From Icerya purchasi (Eukaryota > Arthropoda > Insecta > Hemiptera > Monophlebidae), in the NCBI GenBank assembly GCA_039619475.1, contig CM077116.1, forward strand, positions 464,999,576 through 465,063,575: a stretch of 64,000 nucleotides of DNA, written 5' to 3'. Positions within the stretch are counted from its first letter, which is position 1. Every line of letters starts with the position of its first letter. Below, piece by piece: positions 58,377 through 64,000 of the stretch. The notes below the pieces were generated by a model. The model searched no databases, had not been told where the DNA came from, and saw only the letters and a list, made by a program, of their open reading frames with translations. The position numbers and the translations under genes are program-made.

Positions 58377-58803
58377 ATAAACTTGGCCATTTTGGCCTGG
58401 CAAGGGGCTGTGCACCTTGACCCCTCTTGCTTACATTTCTGTCTTTTTCTCTTCTATACTTTGTACAAAATGATCAAAATTTACAACGTAATTCTAAATC
58501 AGTCCATATGAATATGTAATAACATAATCACAGAGATCCTATAAAATATAACAGACGTTACATAAAATTGGGACATTTTTAGCCCCTTGACCCCTCTTGC
58601 TTACATTTTTTCTTTCTCTTCCATATTTTGTATAAAATGATCAAAATTTACGTCATTCTTACCGGCATGATACACTTTTTGTTACAAAATCTAATTGGTG
58701 CATGATTTAGAATGACGTTTTCATTTAACATATTTAACTTTCGTTACATAAAATTGGGCAATTTTTTCTAATAGGGGGACGGCCTAAAAATTACATTGTA
58801 ATT
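58377..58803 (+). repeat. R1 repeat, diverged copy with internal partial duplication
   Basis: Starts ACTTGGCCATTTTGGCCTGG and GGGGCTGTGCACCTTGACCC. A second partial unit begins near 58580 (AGCCCCTTGACCCCTCTTGC) and runs to AAAAATTACATTGTAATTAA at the end. It is preceded by a (GAA)n tract. The Penelope-like remnant starts within about 10 bp of its end. Confidence 0.8.
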
Positions 58804-59041
58804 AATAAATAATTATAAATTTAATTAAACACGACATATTTCGACGTCATGGCGCCATAATCATGAAATACAATAATAATGAAGTCAACGAAAACTTATA
58901 ATTACTTAATTTTCTTTTTCTATTTACTATGTGTGTTTTATTGTTTTGATCGATTGTAATTATTATCTTTTGCTATTAATATCAAATAACACTTTATTTA
59001 GCGAATTATTAAATACAAACACACTTTTCAGTTGTAATAAA

Positions 59042-59345
59042 TGGACACGAAAAGTAAGGAATATATAGAGCACAACGTTACTTGTAAAAAGTTTTATATC
59101 GGTCAAACTAAAAGAACATACAAAATACGTTACAATGAGCATATACACACATGTACGCAATATGATATAAGTATTTGAACAACAAATCGCTATTAGCTAA
59201 CCGCGTTTTAGGTCATAAATTATCGTATACTATTAATATAGATATAACTAATATAAAAGTGATTAATAATAATAACATGTTGAATGACGCTGAAAAATAT
59301 GCTACATTCAAAAATTTAAAGACCAATTTATAAATAACAATATTC
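59042..59345 (+). pseudogene. GIY-YIG endonuclease fragment (Penelope-like)
   Basis: Reading from 59057: KEYIEHNVTCKKFYIGQTKR then TYKIRYNEHIHTC. This matches 'GxYxxxC..C.K.YIGQT.R....R..EH' of Penelope-like GIY-YIG domains, including the YIG, the arginine and the EH pair; the leading glycine is replaced. After a stop and shift comes ANRVLGHKLSYTINI, then NNMLNDAEKYATFKNLKTN, like the 'LN.LE..EI...K' end of the domain. Only the nuclease part is present. It is too short and broken to work. Confidence 0.75.
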
Positions 59346-59545
59346 CTAATATGAACCGATCCATTATTCAAATGTAATTTATAATTTATTTTAATAATCC
59401 ATATGATTAATATCGCGTTATAAAATTATTTCAAATTATTTAAAATTATATTATATTATGCGATTGATCCATTTTTATTTTTATCGATTTCATACTAAAA
59501 TGAAAAGTTACATATCTGTTTTCATTGACTTTATTACGCATTTCA

Positions 59546-59582
59546 TGTTCATGATTACGGCGCCATGACGCCGAAACGTTTA
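59546..59582 (+). other. Hammerhead-like core in right terminal repeat
   Basis: CATGATTACGGCG-CCATGA-CGCCGAAACG resembles the minimal hammerhead layout CUGAUGA, stem II, GAAA: the stem GGCG/CGCC is perfect and is followed by GAAAC. The first core box reads ATGATTA, departing from CTGATGA at essential positions, so cleavage is unlikely. The mirrored motif is at 58832-58866 with a GGCG/CGTC stem that still pairs. Confidence 0.4.
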
Positions 59583-59602
59583 ATTAAATTTATAGTTATC
59601 TA

Positions 59603-60144
59603 TTTTGAAGAACCGGATTTTCACGTAAAAGTAAAAACAAAAACAAAACACGGGACACCAGTGACACGAACAGTGTCGCACTCGGATAAGCTCCTCTCGG
59701 AGCATTAGGCTATTCTGGGAAAAAGAAAAAAAAATGATTGTAGAAAAAAAAATTGTTTTTCAGAAAACCGAAGAAAAAAAAAACAAATTCGACGGCAATT
59801 TCGAAACGAAACGGCGGTGGTCTCTCCACACGAGAGATCTCATGGAGCTCACACCACGCCGTGAAACTTCCACAAAGAAAACCGGGTGTATTTCAGAAAA
59901 AACTACAAAAAAAAAAACATAAACCGAACGACGGTACAAACACGTAAACACTGAAAACACTAGAATCGACTGGGAAAACGACAAATTTTACAATAAATTC
60001 AGAGAGAACTGGTTAAACTTGCGGCATGGCATGTAGAAATTCGCAATAACGGTAACGTGACGACTAAATAAACGGCTGCCAGGCTTGACGAACGACGACG
60101 ACAACAACAACGTGTGTCTAGCAACTGAATATGTTAACTCTAAT
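59603..60144. other. Unrecognised, A-rich sequence
   Basis: Overlapping frames at 59734-59984 on both strands are lysine- or phenylalanine-rich translations of A-runs and are not convincing genes. Confidence 0.5.
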
Positions 60145-60575
60145 CGAATAACAATTGAACATTTGATAAAGGTAATGATTGTATCGATGTTTCTAGAACA
60201 TCTGAATAATATCGCCTTAGCCCCCCCCCCCCCCCCGCCTACTGACTTTTACCCGATTTATAAAACTTCCCTTGGCTCGATAAAGCTCGGCACAATTTTT
60301 GATCAACACGCTCTCGCCCCGGACTCCACTAGTTATCTCAGTAATACCCACGCATACAGTCTCAACCCCGACTCATCCGTCCGTTCTATCACGCGCGGGA
60401 ATTTTAGTTTTAGCCGATAAGCATCCCAGATACCTGCAGCCGGCGACTACGCCAAATAAACCAGTGTTCGAAAGACCATGAATTAATGATTTCACCAGAG
60501 AAAATATTTTTATAATCCGAACACCACCAAAAGATCGCGCTGCAGGTACTGAATCCGTCTCAATATATCTATCTT
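60145..60575 (+). repeat. Dispersed repeat shared with 13.3 kb, copy 2
   Basis: Direct-orientation match of 13320-13685 with indels, including a C-run of about 15 at 60222-60236 not present in the first copy. The shared end is GATCGCGCT-CAGGTACTGAAT then TCTCAATA. The 111-codon frame 60085-60420 shares YKTSLGS, HSLNPD-like and SSVR with the other copy's frame. Confidence 0.75.
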
Positions 60576-60604
60576 TTTATCTAAAATATCTTTAAACGAG
60601 CAAC

Positions 60605-60613
60605 AATTGTATA

Positions 60614-60658
<45 letters not shown>

Positions 60659-61400
60659 CGATATATGTATATAAAAGAAAGTCGTGATAGTTACACCACT
60701 TATAACTCAGTATCGGCTGGACCGATTTTCATGATCTTTGATTTGTTGGATTTGTCTCCACCCCGAATAGCAGAATACGCAATTTAAAACAAAATTTATG
60801 AAGAGAATTAATATTTTTTGCTGTTTTTGCCACAAAATGGGAGTTCACACAATTTTTTAACCGTAATTTTTAGATTATATGAAAGGGCTTCCGTGTTTTG
60901 TTTTATATTTTGAATTTCGTTTTAATAGGGTTATCTGGTGATGGAGTTATGAATTTTTTAAGGGTGATTTTTCAAGTCGTTCTAAATTCCATATTATGTA
61001 TTCTAGGCAGCTACTTTCCGTCCAGGGTAATCGCTCAGCGTAAAGTTGTTAATTGTCATAGATAGAAATTTAATTGTAATTTATGATCCAATTCTGATAA
61101 TTCAAACCGTTTCTATGTATAATTGAATATTTTTGTCGTTTGTGAACCATCTTATTGGGTTATACTGATCTTTGTTATTAAGGCGAATAATTTCCACGTG
61201 AATTACATTAATTTTAATGTAATTAAAATACTTTTTATTTTGATTTTTGTACATTTATTGAACTTAATTAATTTTGAGCATTAATTTTATCTTAATAACA
61301 AGCTGAATTTAATTCAGCTAATAAGTTAACAAAACATTTTTTTTTCTAAGGCGGTACGAAGTTCGCCAGGTCAGCTATTATATACATATGTATATGTATA
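60605..61400 (-). repeat. Composite interspersed repeat containing the 490-bp unit
   Basis: On the reverse strand: (TA)-rich head (61372-61405), TAGCTGACCTGGCGAACTTC at 61372 downward, the 490-bp unit shared with 42.27-42.75 kb, then an extra segment with AAAATCGGTCCAGCCGATAC and GAGTTATAAGTGGTG near 60705-60760, ending in (TA)n at 60611-60660. Both ends are microsatellite. The GACCGATTTTCATGAT wording resembles insect interspersed repeats. Family not identified; no coding capacity. Confidence 0.75.
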
Positions 61401-61404
61401 TAAA

Positions 61405-61890
61405 TTTATTTCGCGTATCTCGGAAACGGCTCTAACGATTTGGATGAAATTTGCACACTAGGAGTATTTTGGGCCAATAAATCGATCTACCGAGGTCTAA
61501 TCCTTGGCAAAATTCGGTTTCTCGAGTTTTAAGTGAATTTTAATGTTTTCAGTATCATACGAATCAGGGTTGGTGGCGCGATCTTCGACGACGATCTAAT
61601 AATAGATAATTTGTTCTGTCTTTAGTACTATTTTTTGATTTTCGAACGTCGTCGAGCGAACGACTTAATAGCACAAAGGCGATCGACGAGCAAAAGCGAG
61701 CAACAAATACTGGTAGTGCAAAGCAATAAAACATATGGTTGGCAAAACAGGCAAGCGCATAAATGTGTTCATAAATTAGTTTCATAAATATTATATATTT
61801 GATGAATATGTGTATAAGATTAAAATAAAGTTAAGAAGTTACAAAAAAAAAATACCGAGTAAAACTCGGTCGCCCAGGTACTATGTATAT
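61405..61890 (+). repeat. Hairpin-ended interspersed repeat
   Basis: Starts CGCGTATCTCGGAAACGGCT then CTAACGATTTGGATGAAATT. It ends after an A-run with the hairpin ACCGAGTAAAACTCGGT (61854-61870) and CGCCCAGGTACT. From memory, this combination is widespread in insect genomes. A 3'-terminal hairpin recalls Helitron-like ends, but a CTRR terminus is not clear. The 73-codon reverse frame at 61564-61785 is not recognisable. Confidence 0.55.
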
Positions 61891-62183
61891 ATATTAATGG
61901 CTATTACATTCTTACGTCAGAGGTCATCAGGAAAAGTGCCCTGTCACGAACCTTGTCCTGTCACAAAATTTGTCCCATATATAAGACTTTAATGCGATAT
62001 TAACGCTCCTACATCCGCTGGTGGTGAAAATTGGAACAGAATAATTGTTTTCTGCCGAACGGCGTAGCCAATGAAAAAGTTTACTCTTTTGTAAGAATTA
62101 TAGAAGAACTCTAGACCTGGTGGTGAAGGGGGCTTGCCCTATTCCGAGGCCCGAAAGGGCGAGTTTTATATATATATATATAG

Positions 62184-62219
<36 letters not shown>

Positions 62220-62420
62220 TGATAACAGTGTGCTAATTATCATTTAACGAAAAATAAAGAAATGGATATGTCAGATACTATCGAGTGTTATAGTTTACAC
62301 ACGTTTGTAGTTTGTAATAAAATGTGTTTTATACGGCTTTTAATAATTCCGTGATTTTTTTCGTTAAATTTCTTGTTTTATACGTGTTAAATTGCTTAAA
62401 GTTAGCGTTTATAACCTCAT
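61891..62420. other. AT-rich sequence with possible distant R1 end and (TA)n
   Basis: 62125-62172 reads, in reverse complement, ACTCGCCCTTTCGGGCCTCG followed by a G/C hairpin, the same layout as the R1 start, and is joined to (TA)n at 62170-62216. Similarity is weak outside this. No gene seen. Confidence 0.45.
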
Positions 62421-64000
62421 GATTTAGTTTGAAACTAAACACGCTCGGTCATTAAGAATAGGACTCGAGCAAAAAATGGGTGAGCTTCAAACCGAGTTCA
62501 TCGACATTCTCAGAATTGCAAGGTTGTCATCTCAACAGAGTCTAAGGGATTAGCGTTTGACGACGACCTGTACATTTAATCGAGCGAATCCTAGCAAGGG
62601 TTTTTCTTCTTTTTCAATTCGTAACGAAGTATGTTGTAATTTTTTATTCGCTTAGGAGCCTGACGGGCTGAGGGGAGGGAGGAAGACAAAGAGCATGAAG
62701 CAATTAGGTGTAAAAGTTAAATTTTACTTTATTTTCATCGGCGCTCTCTGCTTCAGAAGGAGCGAAAAATTAACCCGGTGAAATGAAGAAACGACTTCGA
62801 AATGACTGCAAAACGTTATCGAATTTCGTTTTCATTATGGCCTTTCATTATACGCTTTCATTTTCATTATACGCTTTAATTTTCATTATACGCTTCATTT
62901 TGTCAATTTTCACGAAATGAAAAGTTTTTCTTCTAGCAACGGATAGAGATTATCATGTCGACGACGTTCGGGGCTGACTTTTTAAATGAGACTCGAACGG
63001 AAAAATATGGGCGCAATGAAATAGCACTGAGACCCATCGGTGGGTCACGGCGCGCTGGCGCGAAAAATAATGTCGGAAAATGCGCACGCGCGACACAGGA
63101 CGACGTACAACAGGTTGAAAACCGAACACCGAATGACGAACGGTAATAGGAAATAAATAAGGAGGAACCAGGCCGAGAGCGGACCGCGAAGTAGCAGCAA
63201 CAGCTGCAGCGGAAGAGAGATCGGCTGCCTAATAAACTTTCGTAATATAATCGAAGAAGACGAACAGGCGCCGAAGGACGATGACCGTAGGACAGCGGCG
63301 GAAGGAGATATGGAAAAGTTTGCACCGACGAAGGAATTTCAAATAGAGACGGAATAAAACGACCGGGAAAGCCGGCAAGATAATAATATGACAAATTTTA
63401 AGCGGAAAAGTTGGAATAATTTAAGAAAAAGATTTAAAGTGGGGCGCGGTGGCTTCCGAATTATTCGGAAAGTAAAGATAGATAGCCGGCTGCCCTCCGA
63501 CGGGAGGAGGGGAAGGGTAAAACAAAGAACATAAAGCGGGAGAAGGTTTTACATAATAAAACGGGGGCCGGGGTCGGGCCAGCAGGTCTCCGAAGTTGGA
63601 CTTTAGACTGCGGAATTTACTATTGCCTTTTACGACTGTGCCAACCGAAGCCGAAACGGCCGAGTCTAACTTTCGCTATATTTGCGCTATTATCGACGAT
63701 GATGTGCGCAATAAAAACTTTCCACTCTGAACTGTCACGGTAAATAGCCGAACAATAAACGGCGAACCGGGGCCTTAGGAAAAAAAGGTAAACAAACTGG
63801 CACGCTTTTAAAAGCGCTAAAAGGTAGGCCGAGGCAGTCGTTCGGTTGGCGGGGAAAATCAAAGGAGCGATAAAGACGGACAGAAAGGCGGACAGAAAAG
63901 CGAGCAACGATTTTCTCGGAATTTGCGGAGAGCAAATTTTAAATTTTCCGACGGTAATGATTTCCGCCGAAGTAGTTTAAACAGGCCGTTTAGCGATTTA
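62421..64000. other. GC-richer sequence without a recognised gene
   Basis: A 17-bp tandem (TTTTCATTATACGCTTT, about three units) lies at 62838-62894. From 62940 to 64000 GC and CpG are higher than elsewhere and microsatellites are absent. The 153-codon reverse frame at 62933-63394 and the 95-codon reverse frame at 63620-63907 have no recognisable domain. The stretch could be a gene-proximal or regulatory region, but nothing specific supports this. Confidence 0.45.

Larger units (their letters stand above)
58808..59602 (+). mobile_element. Penelope-like element remnant with inverted terminal repeats
   Basis: The left terminal repeat (58808-58893) and right terminal repeat (59510-59602) are reverse complements: both contain AAATTTAATTAAAC, CGTCATGGCGCC and TAATCATGAA on one strand, and AAGTCAAYGAAAAC. 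Between them lies a GIY-YIG endonuclease fragment. Penelope-like elements are known to have terminal repeats (pLTRs) that may be direct or inverted, a C-terminal GIY-YIG domain and hammerhead motifs in the pLTR. No reverse transcriptase was found, so this is a short derivative. Confidence 0.75.

Noticed and set aside
62933..63394. 153-codon reverse frame
   Set aside because: Ser/Arg/Phe/Cys-rich translation opposite a purine-rich strand, no motif, no splice or start context; likely chance in GC-richer DNA.
1..64000. CRISPR arrays, bacterial operons, viral genes
   Set aside because: No spaced direct repeats of CRISPR type, no operon structure and no viral protein motifs seen; the tandem repeats present are mini- or microsatellites.

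Overview
The window is AT-rich, repeat-dense eukaryotic DNA, most likely from an insect or other arthropod. That judgement rests on what is recognisable: an intact Jockey-type non-LTR retrotransposon, several decayed non-LTR fragments, mariner transposases, DUF4371-type hAT fragments, a Penelope-like fragment, tRNA-derived SINE heads and many (TA)n, (GATA)n and (CA)n microsatellites. I recognise no host protein-coding gene. Most open frames are short, lack family motifs and look like chance. Species cannot be told from this sequence.

Layout. 0-5 kb: a tRNA-derived SINE ending in (GATA)n, a reverse-strand hAT fragment, and a 23-bp minisatellite. 7.6-10.3 kb: a decayed reverse-strand non-LTR element (endonuclease plus reverse transcriptase). 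11.9-12.7 kb: a 5'-truncated non-LTR tail and a second SINE. 13.3 kb: one copy of a dispersed repeat shared with 60.1 kb. 15-18 kb: a long imperfect inverted repeat, a foldback MITE and a direct duplication. 19.3 kb: an internally deleted mariner. 22.9 kb: a MITE. 23.2-30.2 kb: mostly unrecognised sequence, in places richer in GC. 30.2-31.2 kb: a full-length but frameshifted mariner.

32.5-37.65 kb is the centrepiece. A Jockey-type element with two intact ORFs overlapping as TAATG has inserted into one arm of an inverted pair of a repeat family here called R1. R1 recurs at 46.3 and 58.4 kb. 37.7-38.6 kb holds a diverged tandem duplication, and 38.85-39.25 kb a reverse-strand non-LTR C-terminus.

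41-46.7 kb is a stack of insertions: a 1.19-kb TA-flanked transposon with about 25-bp terminal inverted repeats and repeated subterminal motifs; a 490-bp repeat shared with 61 kb; a broken hAT transposase; a deleted Jockey fragment; a 276-bp TA-flanked MITE; a 0.6-kb hAT-like MITE in (TA)n; and an R1 copy. 49.65-50.95 kb holds two non-LTR reverse transcriptase fragments. 55.98-57.3 kb holds a gag-like non-LTR ORF1 pseudogene. 58.8-59.6 kb is a Penelope-like remnant: a GIY-YIG endonuclease fragment between inverted terminal repeats that carry hammerhead-like cores. 60.1-61.9 kb is a composite of repeats. 62.4-64 kb is richer in GC and unrecognised.

Only the Jockey-type element at 33.1-37.3 kb looks capable of making proteins. 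The rest is a layered record of transposition, with newer insertions often landing in TA-rich ends of older ones.
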